Assembly: GCF_024970185.1 (NCBI RefSeq)
Contig: NZ_CP103965.1
Span: 5,785,001 to 5,849,000 of the forward strand
Length of the DNA stretch: 64,000 nt
Reading direction: 5' to 3'
Origin: Pseudomonas sp. N3-W
GTDB taxonomy: Bacteria > Pseudomonadota > Gammaproteobacteria > Pseudomonadales > Pseudomonadaceae
Part shown: positions 17,583 through 27,309 of the stretch, one piece after another
How the letters are laid out: each line of letters opens with the position of its first letter
How positions within the stretch are numbered: position 1 is the first letter of the stretch
Position numbers and translations under genes: made by a program
Notes under the pieces: generated by a model
Databases searched by the model: none
The model's input: the letters and a program-made list of their open reading frames with translations, nothing else
Told to the model about the DNA's origin: nothing

Positions 17583-18824
17583 ATGACCCAAGCCACCGCC
17601 GCCCTCCCCGCTCACGTCGCCATCATCGGCGGTGGCCCCGCCGGCCTGATGGCCGCTGAAGTGTTGAGCCAGGCGGGCATCCAGGTCGATCTGTACGACG
17701 GCATGCCATCGGTTGGGCGCAAGTTCCTGCTGGCCGGTGTGGGCGGCATGAACATCACCCACTCCGAAGCCTACCCGGCGTTCCTCTCGCGCTACGCCGA
17801 GCGAGCACCACAGATTGCGCCACTGCTGCGCCCTTTCGGCGCCGATGCGCTGTGCCAATGGATTCACGACCTGGGCATCGAAACCTTTGTCGGCAGCTCC
17901 GGCCGGGTCTTTCCAACCGACATGAAAGCCGCCCCGTTGCTGCGCGCCTGGCTCAAACGCCTGCGCGACAGCGGTGTCGTGATCCACACCCGCCACCGCT
18001 GGCTCGGCTGGAATGCCGATGGCAGCCTGAAGGTGTCGAGCCCGGACGGTGAAACAGCCTTGAAGCCGGACGCCACGTTGCTGGCCTTGGGCGGTGGCAG
18101 CTGGTCGCGGCTGGGTTCGGACGGCGCCTGGATGCTGCCTCTGGAGCAACGCGGCGTAGGACTTGCGCCGTTGCAGCCAAGTAATTGCGGCTTCGAGGTG
18201 CAGGCCTGGAGCGAGTTGATGGTCAGCAAATTCGCCGGTGCACCGCTGAAGAATATCGCCATCGGCCTCAATGACGACATCCCGCGGCTCGGAGAATGTG
18301 TAATCACGGCCACCGGGATTGAGGGCAGTCTGATCTACGCATTGTCGGCGCCGATTCGCGAGGCGATCAACGCCCATGGCTCGGCAACCATTCATCTCGA
18401 CCTGTTGCCCGGCAAGCCTGTGGATAAAATTCAGGCGAACCTGAGCAAGCCGCGCGGCTCACGCTCCATGGCCAAGCATTTGCACAGTCAGCTAGGGATT
18501 GATGGGGTGAAAGCCGCGTTGTTGCGCGAGCTGACCGATACCACCTGCTTCGCTGACCCGGCATTGCTGGCCAAGGCGATCAAGGCGTTGCCGCTGACGC
18601 TGGTGAAAACCCGTCCGCTGGACGAAGCCATCAGCAGTGCTGGCGGTGTGAAGTTCGAGTCGATGGATGAGCGCTTGATGCTCAAGCAACTGCCGGGTGT
18701 GTTTTGCGCGGGGGAAATGCTGGACTGGGAAGCGCCGACGGGCGGCTATCTGCTGACGGCGTGTTTTGCCAGTGGACGGGCGGCGGGGTTGGGGATGGTG
18801 GAGTGGTTGCGGCGTAGGGGCTGA
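17583..18824 (+). CDS. HI0933-like FAD-dependent oxidoreductase (TIGR03862-type flavoprotein)
   Basis: 413 aa. N-terminal Rossmann motif AIIGGGPAGLMAAEVLSQAG with the acidic end VDLYDG, then GRKFLLAGVGGMNITHSEA and FVGSSGRVFPTDMKAAPLLRAWL. The C-terminal FAD motif GVFCAGEMLDWEAPTGGYLLTACFASGRAAG closes the fold. This is the HI0933/YhiN-like group; cellular role undefined. The ATG at 17583 was chosen because it begins the conserved Rossmann N-terminus. Confidence 0.9.
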   Translation: MTQATAALPAHVAIIGGGPAGLMAAEVLSQAGIQVDLYDGMPSVGRKFLLAGVGGMNITHSEAYPAFLSRYAERAPQIAPLLRPFGADALCQWIHDLGIETFVGSSGRVFPTDMKAAPLLRAWLKRLRDSGVVIHTRHRWLGWNADGSLKVSSPDGETALKPDATLLALGGGSWSRLGSDGAWMLPLEQRGVGLAPLQPSNCGFEVQAWSELMVSKFAGAPLKNIAIGLNDDIPRLGECVITATGIEGSLIYALSAPIREAINAHGSATIHLDLLPGKPVDKIQANLSKPRGSRSMAKHLHSQLGIDGVKAALLRELTDTTCFADPALLAKAIKALPLTLVKTRPLDEAISSAGGVKFESMDERLMLKQLPGVFCAGEMLDWEAPTGGYLLTACFASGRAAGLGMVEWLRRRG

Positions 18825-18841
18825 GGACCGAGGCGCGCCCT

Positions 18842-18925
18842 TGGCGAGCAAGCCCGCTTCCACATTCAATCGCATTCTTTCTAAAGAAACTCGGTCAAAT
18901 GTGAGAGCGGGCTTGCCCGCGAAGG
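18842..18925. repeat. REP doublet (inverted pair)
   Basis: GCGAGCAAGCCCGCTTCCAC and its opposed counterpart GTGAGAGCGGGCTTGCCCGCGA, between convergent genes. Confidence 0.85.
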
Positions 18926-18949
18926 CGGCCTGGAGGACACCCAATCAGA

Positions 18950-20284
18950 TCAAGGCTTACGCTTACGCGGCCCGGTATTGAACACGGGCACCTTGCGCAC
19001 AGGCTTGATCGAAGGCTCCGGCGCCGAAGCATCGCCGCTCTCAACCCATTTACCCAGGTTGCGCTTGCCACCACCAGAGGTCTTTGGCTTCTTCGGTTTT
19101 TTCGGTTTTTTCACCACTTGACCGCTGGCATCGGTGTCCGGCACCCGGTGCTCAGGTTCGAAATCCTGCTCGATCCGACGGCTCAGGGTCTGGCGGGTCA
19201 GGGTTTCGATGGCCGACAACAAATTCACTTCATCGGCACATACCAGGGAAATCGCCTCCCCCGTCGAACCCGCACGACCAGTACGACCGATGCGGTGGAT
19301 GTAGTCCTCGGCCACGATCGGCAGGTCAAAGTTGACCACCAGTGGCAAATCCTCGATGTCCAGGCCACGGGCCGCGACGTCGGTGGCCACCAGGATCTGC
19401 ACTTCACTGGCCTTGAATCGATCCAGTGCGCGCTGGCGGGTGGCCTGCGGTTTGTCGCCATGAATGCCGTCGGCGTTGATGCCCAGGCCCTGGAGTTTTT
19501 CCACCAGCGCATCCACGCCGTTGCGGGTCTTGGCGAACACCAGCACCTGTTTCCACTTGCCTTTGCGCAGCAGGTGAATGAACAGCTCCGGCTTGCGCTT
19601 CTTGTCCACCACCACAACCCATTGCTTGACGGTGTTGGCCGCCACGTTGCGCGGGCTGACTTCTATGCTCAGCGGATCGTTGAGCATTTGCCCGGCCAGG
19701 GTGCGGATTGCATCGGAGAAGGTCGCCGAGAACAACAGCGTCTGACGCTGCTTGGGCAGCACGCGGTAAATGTTCCCCAGCTCCTCGGAGAAACCCAGGT
19801 CGAGCATACGATCGGCTTCGTCCAGGATCAGGGTTTGCAGCTGATTGAACTTGAGGGCCTTCTGACGATACAGGTCGAGCAAACGCCCCGGGGTCGCCAC
19901 CAGCACATCGACACCTTTGCGCAGCTTCATCATCTGCGGGTTGATGCTGACGCCGCCGTACACCGCGTAGGTGCTCAACGGCAGGTTCTCGGCGTACTGG
20001 CGCACGGCTTCATGGACCTGCTCGGCCAGCTCGCGAGTCGGCACCAGAATCAGCGCGCGCACCGAGTTGGAGGCAACTTTCGGCCCTTCCATGGCCAGCA
20101 ACTGCAGGAGCGGCACGGCGAAACCGGCAGTTTTGCCGGTTCCGGTCTGCGCGGCTGCCATCAGGTCGCGACCGGCCAGCACCGCCGGAATGGCTTGCGC
20201 CTGGACCGGCGTCGGGGTCTGGTAGCCGAGCGTCTCGAGAGAGCGCAGCAAGGGTTCGATCAGGCCAAGGGTGGCGAAAGTCAT
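18950..20284 (-). CDS. rhlE: DEAD-box RNA helicase RhlE
   Basis: 444 aa. All DEAD-box motifs are visible: Q motif (GYQTPTPVQAQAIP), Walker A AAQTGTGKT, PTRELAEQ, TPGRLLDL, DEAD, SAT, VATDVAARGLDI and HRIGRTGRAG. The tail after residue 380 is Lys/Pro-rich (repeated KKPK) and basic, as in RhlE proteins that bind rRNA precursors or the degradosome. It starts at the ATG at 20284, immediately before the Q-motif domain. Confidence 0.94.
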   Translation of the reverse strand: MTFATLGLIEPLLRSLETLGYQTPTPVQAQAIPAVLAGRDLMAAAQTGTGKTAGFAVPLLQLLAMEGPKVASNSVRALILVPTRELAEQVHEAVRQYAENLPLSTYAVYGGVSINPQMMKLRKGVDVLVATPGRLLDLYRQKALKFNQLQTLILDEADRMLDLGFSEELGNIYRVLPKQRQTLLFSATFSDAIRTLAGQMLNDPLSIEVSPRNVAANTVKQWVVVVDKKRKPELFIHLLRKGKWKQVLVFAKTRNGVDALVEKLQGLGINADGIHGDKPQATRQRALDRFKASEVQILVATDVAARGLDIEDLPLVVNFDLPIVAEDYIHRIGRTGRAGSTGEAISLVCADEVNLLSAIETLTRQTLSRRIEQDFEPEHRVPDTDASGQVVKKPKKPKKPKTSGGGKRNLGKWVESGDASAPEPSIKPVRKVPVFNTGPRKRKP

Positions 20285-20354
20285 GGGAATACCGTAGGAA
20301 AATTCAGCGCGGTTGTGCAAAACAAGTGTGCAATGGCGCGCAGTTTACCCTAAT

Positions 20355-21245
20355 TCACGCCGGTTTCTGTCGGCGCCACTGCGGCAGGCCAATGAGCACC
20401 ACGGCGCTGATGATCACGGCCATCGCCACGGCTTCTTCGAGACCGATGGTTTCACCGACAAACACGATCCCCAGCAACACCGCCACCGCCGGGTTGACGT
20501 AGGCATAACTGGTGGCGGCTGCCGGACGCACGTGTTTCAACAGGTACATGTAGGCGTTGAACGCGATGATCGAGCCGAAGCCGATCAGATAGGCGAGTGC
20601 CGCCCAGCCCTCCATCGGCGGCACGCGGTCCAGATGCTCGCCGCTCACCGCGCTACCGATCAGCAGCACCACGCCCCCCACCAGCATCTCGGCAGCACTG
20701 GCCATCGCGCCCTGGGGCAACGGCAGGTGTTTGCTCCACACCGAACCGAAGGCCCAGGCTGCCGCCGCGAACACCAGCAATGCCGCGCCCAGCGGGCTCG
20801 ATTGGAGATTGGAGCCAAGATTGAGCATGGCAATGCCGATCATCCCGAGGACAATCCCGGCCCATTCGAGGCGGGTATTACGCGCGCCCCAGAAATAACC
20901 ACAGAGCAAGGTGAACAGCGGCACGGTGGCCACAGCCAGCGCGGCAACGCCAGACGCCACACCGGTGTGTTCCGCGATACTCACCGCACCGTTACCCAGG
21001 CTCAGCAGCAAGATCCCGATCATCCCCGCCGCTTTCCACTGCGCCCAGGTCGGCGCCGGCACCCCACGCCAACGCAGGAAGGCGTACATCAAGGACCCGG
21101 CGATGACAAAGCGAATGCCGCCGAGCATCAACGGCGGCCAGTACTGCACGCCGATACGAATGACCAGATAGGTCGAGCCCCAGATCACATACAACGCGAA
21201 AAAAGCGCCGATCAACGGCAAGGGAAAACGGCGTGGGCCTGGCAT
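20355..21245 (-). CDS. EamA/DMT family exporter, YedA-like
   Basis: 296 aa, about ten transmembrane helices in two EamA repeats. The start FALYVIWGSTYLVIRIGVQYWPPLMLGGIRF and later YAYVNPAVAVLLGIVFVGETIG are signatures of the YedA/RhaT group of amino acid or metabolite exporters. Substrate unknown. Single gene. Confidence 0.9.
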   Translation of the reverse strand: MPGPRRFPLPLIGAFFALYVIWGSTYLVIRIGVQYWPPLMLGGIRFVIAGSLMYAFLRWRGVPAPTWAQWKAAGMIGILLLSLGNGAVSIAEHTGVASGVAALAVATVPLFTLLCGYFWGARNTRLEWAGIVLGMIGIAMLNLGSNLQSSPLGAALLVFAAAAWAFGSVWSKHLPLPQGAMASAAEMLVGGVVLLIGSAVSGEHLDRVPPMEGWAALAYLIGFGSIIAFNAYMYLLKHVRPAAATSYAYVNPAVAVLLGIVFVGETIGLEEAVAMAVIISAVVLIGLPQWRRQKPA

Positions 21246-21411
21246 GGACGACTCGAAGGCAGGACAAGGGGAGCGAATAGTCTAGAAAGGCCCACGGATA
21301 ATATTAAGTTACAAAACCCGTTTAAAGCGCCCGTACACTTTTCGAATCAGTCAGTGCGATAGAACATTGGGGGCCCTGAGGAGGTAAGCAGGTCTGATCC
21401 AAAAGAAAATC

Positions 21412-21510
21412 TACTGTGGGAGCGAGCTTGCTCGCGATGACGGAGTGTCAGTCGACATCAATGGTGCCTGACAGACCGCTATCGCGAGCAAGCCCGCTAC
21501 CACAGGGGGG
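21412..21510. repeat. REP doublet (inverted pair)
   Basis: Two opposed GTGGGAGCGAGCTTGCTCGCGA-type palindromes around a 45-bp spacer. Confidence 0.9.
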
Positions 21511-21525
21511 GGAAATGTGTTTTTT

Positions 21526-22137
21526 TCAGAATCCGCGATGGCGTTTCAGATGCTCATTGATCTTCGCCGCCGGCACTTTCTGCAAGCTGCACAGCAAGTC
21601 ATGGGACAACTCGCGCAGCCCATGCTTCTGCCGCAGTTCTTGCGCCAGGTGCGCCGTCAGGTTGGCCGCCATCTCGGCATCGGCCATGGCCCGGTGAGCC
21701 TTGCCTGTATTGGGCAGGCTGGCGAAGGTAGTGAGTGTGCCGAGTTTGTGGTTCGGTGCGGCAGGCATCAGGCGGCGGGCCAGCAGCAGTGAGCAGGCAA
21801 AGTTCTGCAAGCGGGTGCGTTTGATCCGCCCCAGTTCAAAGTCCCAGAACTTCTGGTCGAACGCGGCGTTGTGCGCCAACAGCGGGGTGATGCCGACGAA
21901 TTCGTTGACCTCGTTCATCACCTGCTCGGCCGACGGCGCGGTGCGCAGCATGGCGTTGCTGATGCCGGTCAGTTGTTCGATAAACGCCGGGACACGGACG
22001 CCGGCGTTCATCAGGCTTTGGTAACGGTCGACAATGCGCCCCTGTTCAAGAATCACCACGGCGATTTCCGTGGCCCGGCAGCTGCTGCTCGGGGAGATTC
22101 CAGTGGTTTCAAAGTCGATGACTGCTATGCGTTCCAA
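21526..22137 (-). CDS. DnaQ-like 3'-5' exonuclease
   Basis: 203 aa. DEDDh exonuclease motifs: AVIDFETTGISP (ExoI), LLAHNAAFDQKFWDFEL (ExoII) and HRAMADAEMAANL (ExoIII, with His and Asp). This is the polymerase-III-epsilon-like group; it may trim DNA or RNA. The start codon is TTG at 22137, followed directly by the conserved ERIAVIDFETTG; no better start exists. It runs 22 bp downstream of the NYN gene and is probably cotranscribed with it. Confidence 0.9.
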   Translation of the reverse strand: MERIAVIDFETTGISPSSSCRATEIAVVILEQGRIVDRYQSLMNAGVRVPAFIEQLTGISNAMLRTAPSAEQVMNEVNEFVGITPLLAHNAAFDQKFWDFELGRIKRTRLQNFACSLLLARRLMPAAPNHKLGTLTTFASLPNTGKAHRAMADAEMAANLTAHLAQELRQKHGLRELSHDLLCSLQKVPAAKINEHLKRHRGF

Positions 22138-22159
22138 ACCTGTTTCAACTCCGTAAAAA

Positions 22160-22639
22160 TCAATTCTTGAGCAGCAAGGCGCCTTCGATGGGCACGTAAC
22201 GGCTGGCGGCGCGGATCAGCGAGTTGGCGGTCAGGCCCGGCACGCCGTAAGCCACGGCCTGCACGCCATGTTTGCTGATGATGCGTTCCAGCAGCATGTC
22301 GAAATCACCATCGCCGGAGGCCAGCACCACTTCGTCGACGTGGTCGGCGGCGTCCATGATGTCGAGGGTGATGCCCACGTCCCAGTCACCCTTGGCCGAG
22401 CCGTCGCTGCGCTGGATGTAGGGCTTGAGCTTCACGATGAAACCCAGGTTGCGCAGGATCTGCTGGAACTGCTGCTGTTTGCTGTCACCGCGATCGATCG
22501 CATAGGCATAGGCTTCGACGATCTCGCCCTGCTTGCTGATATCAGCCCACAACGCGGCGTAGTTGAAGTGGCAACCATAGGCCTGGCGCACGGTGTAATA
22601 GAGGTTTTGCACGTCGGCGAACACTGCGATTTTTTTCAC
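22160..22639 (-). CDS. NYN domain protein (LabA-like PIN-fold nuclease)
   Basis: 159 aa. It shows the NYN pattern: KIAVFADVQNLYYTV (first Asp and Asn), DWDVGITLDIMDAADHVDEVVLASGDGDFDMLLE (the three further acidic residues), then GVQAVAYGVPGLTANSLIRAASRYV. Such proteins are predicted RNases. GTG start at 22639 with GAGG eight bases before it. It precedes a DEDDh exonuclease gene, suggesting nucleic-acid turnover as a shared theme. Confidence 0.9.
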   Translation of the reverse strand: MKKIAVFADVQNLYYTVRQAYGCHFNYAALWADISKQGEIVEAYAYAIDRGDSKQQQFQQILRNLGFIVKLKPYIQRSDGSAKGDWDVGITLDIMDAADHVDEVVLASGDGDFDMLLERIISKHGVQAVAYGVPGLTANSLIRAASRYVPIEGALLLKN

Positions 22640-22776
22640 CGTACATCCTCAAGAGCGCACAAGCGTGCGGACAGGATCAGGCCCCAGGCCCGAAAAGTTG
22701 CCCAGTATGCCAGTCAGAAGGATTGTTCAGCGAATAATCGGCTCGGGGCGCGAGCGCGCCCCGGACGAATGGTGGG

Positions 22777-23583
22777 TCAGACGAAGGAGTCGTCGTCATC
22801 GCCGCCGAAGGACGATGAATCATCATCGCTGTAGTCGGCGTCGGTAAAGTTGCCCTGATCATTATCGTAAGAGCTGTTGTCAGCCACGCGCTGATCATCG
22901 TTCCAGCCGTTGCCGCCGCTCTGGTCATTGACCTGGGCCGGCTCTTCCTTGATGACCTCGACAACTTGCTGAGGCTGCTGATTGCTGTGGAACAGGCTGC
23001 TGATGCCTTCGGCCAGCATCACGCCACCCGCCACACCGGCGGCGGTTTTCAGCGCGCCGCCAAGGAAACTGCTGCCAGCGGCGGCAGGTGCCTGCTGTTG
23101 CGGGGCGTAGTTCTGTTGCGGTGCACCGTAGTTTTGTTGCGGGTTCTGTTGCGGCCCGCCGAAGTTTTGCTGCGGCGGTTGCGAACCGAACGAAGGCCGC
23201 GCCGGTTCACGCCAGCCGCCACTCGCAGGCGGCGCGCTTTGGGTTGGCGCAGGCTGCGGATCGCGCGAGCCACCACCAAAGATGCTCGACAGGAAACCAC
23301 CGCTGGCCGGAGCCGGTGCGGCGGCCTGGGACTTGGCCTGTTGCAGGTCGGCCTGCAACTGCTGGATTTGCTGGGTCAGCTGCTTGTTCTGTTCATCAAG
23401 GCTCTTGATGGCGGCCTCTTGCACCAGAATCGCCTGGGTCATGAAATAGCCGGCCGCGGGCTGGCGCGTCAGGTGTTCCTTGATCCGCGCCTCGGCCAGG
23501 GCGTCGCGCGGGGCTGAATCCGCTTCGGCCTGTTGCAGCCGGGAAAACAGTCCATCGATCAGGGTTTGTTCTTCGCTGTTCAT
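22777..23583 (-). CDS. DUF2076 family protein
   Basis: 268 aa. Residues 1-95 are helical with a coiled coil (KQLTQQIQQLQADLQQAKSQ) and begin MNSEEQTLIDGLFSRLQQAE, the DUF2076 signature. Residues 95-165 are low-complexity Pro/Gln/Gly, then comes a hydrophobic FLGGALKTAAGVAGGVMLAEG and an acidic Asp/Ser-rich tail (DDDSSSFGGDDDDSF). No signal peptide. Function unknown; possibly membrane associated. Confidence 0.85.
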   Translation of the reverse strand: MNSEEQTLIDGLFSRLQQAEADSAPRDALAEARIKEHLTRQPAAGYFMTQAILVQEAAIKSLDEQNKQLTQQIQQLQADLQQAKSQAAAPAPASGGFLSSIFGGGSRDPQPAPTQSAPPASGGWREPARPSFGSQPPQQNFGGPQQNPQQNYGAPQQNYAPQQQAPAAAGSSFLGGALKTAAGVAGGVMLAEGISSLFHSNQQPQQVVEVIKEEPAQVNDQSGGNGWNDDQRVADNSSYDNDQGNFTDADYSDDDSSSFGGDDDDSFV

Positions 23584-23761
23584 GGCGACCTCGTAGATTG
23601 CCGGGAATATCGTCGCCCTCGTCCACGCTGGACCAGGTGCTGACTCAGTTATGGGGCTGATACCAGATGTTTCAATAGCCTTTACCTAACGTTTACGTTT
23701 GCTTGTGACCGCAGTTGATCGGTTAAAGTGGGCCACTGCTTCCAACCTGCGATACCGACTG

Positions 23762-24436
23762 ATGAATCCGTTCGACGTGCTGCGTGACTCCCTGTACTTC
23801 TTCAAGCGCAATCTGGGCCAGATCGTGCAGCTTTGCCTGCCGCTGGTGATCCTTGAGGCCTTCCTGCAACAGCTGGTGGACAACTCGGCCGGGCCGGACG
23901 GGTTTCCCGGTTACAGCGTGATCGTCGGCTTGCTGGTGTACCCACTGTACACCGCGGCGCTGATTCTGTTTCTCGATGCGCGCAGCCGTGGCGAATCGCC
24001 GCGTATCCGTGACCTGCTGGCGATGTCCGCCACCCTGTGGCCGCGTTTCGCCCTGCTCACCGCGCTCAATACCTTGCTGATTCTGTTGGGCCTGTCGCTG
24101 TATTTCCTGCCGGGCATCTGGCTGATGGTGACGTTGGCGTTTGCCGAATACCTGCTGGTGCTGCGTGGCCTGGCGCCACTGGCGGCGATGAAGGCCAGCC
24201 TGCGCCTGACACGCGGCCATTTCCTGCGCATTCTGGTGTGCATTTTGTGTGTGATGGCGCCGTTGTGGCTGCTCAAGGGCGCCAGCTATGCGGTGTACCC
24301 GGAACCACAGAACCCGGTCATTGCCCTGCTGATCGACAGCGTTCACAGCTTTTTGCAGCTGTTTACCAGCGTGGTGCTGTTCCGGCTGTTCATGCTGATC
24401 GACGAAACGCCTGACACAAACAACAGACCCGTCTGA
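23762..24436 (+). CDS. YciC-like integral membrane protein
   Basis: 224 aa with about six hydrophobic segments. The ATG at 23762 (MNPFDVLRDSLYFFKRNLGQIVQLCLPLVILE) is preferred to an upstream non-ATG extension because it starts the recognised UPF0259/YciC family sequence. Also typical is LPGIWLMVTLAFAEYLLVLRGLAPLAAMKASLRLTRG. Role unknown. It is followed 67 bp later by a membrane-anchored nuclease-like gene. Confidence 0.85.
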   Translation: MNPFDVLRDSLYFFKRNLGQIVQLCLPLVILEAFLQQLVDNSAGPDGFPGYSVIVGLLVYPLYTAALILFLDARSRGESPRIRDLLAMSATLWPRFALLTALNTLLILLGLSLYFLPGIWLMVTLAFAEYLLVLRGLAPLAAMKASLRLTRGHFLRILVCILCVMAPLWLLKGASYAVYPEPQNPVIALLIDSVHSFLQLFTSVVLFRLFMLIDETPDTNNRPV

Positions 24437-24503
24437 CCGTGGGCGCTGGCAACGCTCTGGGGTATGCTCGAGCTCATCTTTTGTAACGCTATTAAGTCGA
24501 GCC

Positions 24504-25583
24504 ATGACCCGTCTACTGCGCTACACCGTGCTGGGCCCACTGATTGCTGTCGCAATGATCGGTTTGCTGATCTTCAGCCTGACCTGGCGCCCCGACGCCA
24601 AGGAAGTGTTGCCTGTCAGTTGCAGCACCAAGGCCCCGACCCTGGTGCCGGGCCAGGCCTTGAAGGTGATGACCTGGAACGTCCAGTACCTGGCCGGTAA
24701 ACGCTATGTGTTCTGGTACGACCTGGCCCACGGCACCGATGAAGACCCTACCCCGGAAGACCTGGCCTTCAGCCTCGACGAAGTGGCGCGGGTGATTCGC
24801 GACGAACAGCCGGACATCGTGTTGTTGCAGGAACTGGATGACGGCGCCAAGGCCAGCGGCTACCAGAACCAGCTCAAACTGTTGCAGGAACGACTGATCG
24901 ACCTTTACCCGTGCAGTGCCCATGCCTTCGACTGGAAGGCCGACTTCATACCTGATCCGCATATCTTCGGCAGCGTTGGCCGGCAACTGGCCACGCTGAG
25001 CCGTTACCAGATCGAACACGCTGAACGCTTGCAGCTACCGGTCGCCCCGGTCAACGTTATCAGCCGCCAGTTCAAACCGAAAAATGCCTTGTTGGTGACT
25101 TATCTGCCACTCAGCGATGGCGGGCAGATTGCGGTGCTCAATACCCATCTGGACCGCGTGACCCAGCCCGACGGCTCGCTGGAGGCGCAGGTGAAGGCGG
25201 TAGCCAAAGTGCTTGATAAATACGAGAGTCGGGGCACGCCGTGGTTGATTGGCGGCGACTTCAATCTGTTGCCGCTGGGGCAATACCAGCGCCTGCCCGC
25301 CGAGCAGCGAACGCCCTACACCGCTGACAGCGCGTTGCATGTGCTGTGGGACAAGTACCCGATGATCCCGACCAACAATGAAGCCAGTGGTGTGGATCGT
25401 GATCAGTGGCTGACCCATTACCCGAACGATCCCGGCCTGAACGGCCCGGATCGCACGGTGGATTACATTTTCTACAGCCCGAGGATCAAACGGGTCGAGG
25501 CGATGGTGCGCCAGGACGATACATTGCGGATATCCGATCACCTGCCGGTCATTGCACGGTTTCTGTTGCCGCCTGCGCCTTGA
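24504..25583 (+). CDS. Membrane-anchored endonuclease/exonuclease/phosphatase family protein
   Basis: 359 aa. One N-terminal transmembrane helix (LGPLIAVAMIGLLIFSL) then an EEP domain: VMTWNVQYLAG, IVLLQELDD (metal Glu), VLNTHLD, GGDFNLLP and ISDHLPVIARF (catalytic Asp-His). Members cleave nucleic acids or phosphoesters including phospholipids; the topology places the domain in the periplasm. Substrate not recognised. Confidence 0.88.
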   Translation: MTRLLRYTVLGPLIAVAMIGLLIFSLTWRPDAKEVLPVSCSTKAPTLVPGQALKVMTWNVQYLAGKRYVFWYDLAHGTDEDPTPEDLAFSLDEVARVIRDEQPDIVLLQELDDGAKASGYQNQLKLLQERLIDLYPCSAHAFDWKADFIPDPHIFGSVGRQLATLSRYQIEHAERLQLPVAPVNVISRQFKPKNALLVTYLPLSDGGQIAVLNTHLDRVTQPDGSLEAQVKAVAKVLDKYESRGTPWLIGGDFNLLPLGQYQRLPAEQRTPYTADSALHVLWDKYPMIPTNNEASGVDRDQWLTHYPNDPGLNGPDRTVDYIFYSPRIKRVEAMVRQDDTLRISDHLPVIARFLLPPAP

Positions 25584-25610
25584 CTCATCGGCCGTGTGGA
25601 AAGGGGCTGT

Positions 25611-25636
25611 TGTGGCGAGGGAGCTTGCTCGCCACA
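25611..25636. repeat. Short REP-like palindrome (GTGGCGAG family)
   Basis: TGTGGCGAG...CTCGCCACA stem between convergent genes. Confidence 0.75.
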
Positions 25637-25672
25637 GAAACCGTATTGGCTCACAAGTGACTGCAATCAGCC

Positions 25673-26509
25673 CTAATGCCCCTCCTCCAATTCATCATGC
25701 AACAACCCGAATATCTGCCGCTTCATCTCGATAAACGAACGCTCCATCACCATGTCCAGCGTGCGTGGTCGTTCAATCGGCACATCCAGAATCTGCTTGA
25801 TCCGGCCAGGTTTGGCGCCCATCACATAGACCCGGTCACCCAGCAGGATCGCCTCGTCGATGTCGTGGGTCACGAACAGCACGGTCTTCTTGCTGTTGCC
25901 CCAGACCCGCAGCAACAACTGCTGCATTTGCAGGCGGGTCTGGCTGTCCAGTGCGCCAAAGGGTTCGTCCATCAGCAGGATTTGCGGGTCGTTGGCCAAG
26001 GCCCGGGCAATCGCCACGCGCTGCATCATGCCGCCCGACAGCTGTTTGGCGTAGTTGTCGGCAAACCCCGCGAGGCCCACTTCGTTGACGTAGTAGTCGA
26101 CGATTTCCTTGCGCCGGGTGGCGGGCATGCCCCGTCGTTTGAGGCCGAACTCGACGTTTTGCCGCACCGTCAGCCACGGGAACAGCGTGTAGCTCTGAAA
26201 CACCATGCCGCGATCCGCCCCCGGCCCTTCGACTTGCTGGCCGCCGACATAGATTTCCCCCGAGGTCGGCTCGGCGAGACCGGCAGTGAGGTACAACAAA
26301 CTCGACTTGCCGCAGCCCGACGGCCCCACCAGCACGGCGAACTGCTGGTCCGGCACCTCGAACGACACTTGCTCCAACGCGGTGAATGTGCCGCCATCAG
26401 GTTTTTTGTAACGCAGGCTGACCTTGTCCACTTGCAGCCGTGGGGCGCCATGCACCGGAGCGGCCAGCGGCTCGACGAAACGCGGGTTGACGGCGGTTAC
26501 TGAGCCCAT
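25673..26509 (-). CDS. ABC transporter ATP-binding protein, nitrate/sulfonate/taurine type
   Basis: 278 aa. Walker A GPSGCGKSSLLYLTAGL, Q-loop, signature LSGGMMQRVAIARAL, Walker B ILLMDEPFGALD and switch FVTHDIDEAILLGDRV. The NrtC/SsuB/TauB type is indicated by the short insert and PLFPWLTVRQNVEFGLK region. Last gene of a three-gene operon; its ATG overlaps the end of the permease gene by 13 bp. The N-terminal 20 residues are not conserved-looking. Confidence 0.95.
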   Translation of the reverse strand: MGSVTAVNPRFVEPLAAPVHGAPRLQVDKVSLRYKKPDGGTFTALEQVSFEVPDQQFAVLVGPSGCGKSSLLYLTAGLAEPTSGEIYVGGQQVEGPGADRGMVFQSYTLFPWLTVRQNVEFGLKRRGMPATRRKEIVDYYVNEVGLAGFADNYAKQLSGGMMQRVAIARALANDPQILLMDEPFGALDSQTRLQMQQLLLRVWGNSKKTVLFVTHDIDEAILLGDRVYVMGAKPGRIKQILDVPIERPRTLDMVMERSFIEMKRQIFGLLHDELEEGH

Positions 26510-27300
26510 GCGGCAATCCTCAGTCGTAGGAAGCGGAACAGTTGATCGGTGATCAGGCCCAGCAGGCCGATGATCGCGATTGCCAGAAAAATCACATCCA
26601 CCTGAAAGCCGCGCATGGCCTTGAGGCTCAGATAGCCGAGGCCACTGGAGGCGGCGACCAGCTCGGCGACCACCAGGTACGTCCAGGCCCAGCCCATGGT
26701 CACGCGCAGGGTGTCGAGTACCCCCGGCAACGACGCCGGGGCGATCACATGCACCACCGCATCACGACGGCTTGAACCCAAGGTGTAAGAGGCGTTGATC
26801 AGATCCTTGGAGATGCCTTTGGACACGTCGGCAATCATCACCAGTTGCTGGAAAAACACGCCGAATATGATCACCGAGACCCGCTGTTCCAGGCCGATGC
26901 CGATCCACAGGATGAACAACGGCACGAACGAGGTCACCGGCAGGTAGCGGATGAAATTGACCAACGGTTCGAGGAAGGCCTGGACGATGCGAAAACTGCC
27001 CATCAGCAACCCCAGCGGCACCGCCACCAGGGAGGAGATGATAAAACCGACCATCACCACTTCGACGCTGGCCCAGACGTGCACGCCGAGCGTGCCGTCG
27101 CGGCCCAGGCGCAGGGCGGCCTCAAGCACCGCCCCCGGTGTCGGCAGGAACATCCCCGGCACGATGCCGCCATAGGACAACCCGGCCCACAGGCCCACCA
27201 ACAACACCCACGCCAGCCCGCTGGCGCTCCACACCAACTGCACCGGCAGGCCGGTCTTGGGCGTGAGGCAGCGGCTCAGCCATGAATTGCGCTTGAACAT
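26497..27300 (-). CDS. ABC transporter permease, nitrate/sulfonate/taurine type
   Basis: 267 aa with six hydrophobic segments. The cytoplasmic loop carries the EAA-like motif for the ATPase (INASYTLGSSRRDAVVHVIAPASLPGVLDTLRVTMGWAWTYLVVAELVAA). Homologous to TauC/SsuC. Starts nine bases after the binding-protein gene ends. Confidence 0.95.
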   Translation of the reverse strand: MFKRNSWLSRCLTPKTGLPVQLVWSASGLAWVLLVGLWAGLSYGGIVPGMFLPTPGAVLEAALRLGRDGTLGVHVWASVEVVMVGFIISSLVAVPLGLLMGSFRIVQAFLEPLVNFIRYLPVTSFVPLFILWIGIGLEQRVSVIIFGVFFQQLVMIADVSKGISKDLINASYTLGSSRRDAVVHVIAPASLPGVLDTLRVTMGWAWTYLVVAELVAASSGLGYLSLKAMRGFQVDVIFLAIAIIGLLGLITDQLFRFLRLRIAAWAQ

Positions 27301-27309
27301 GCTGACCTC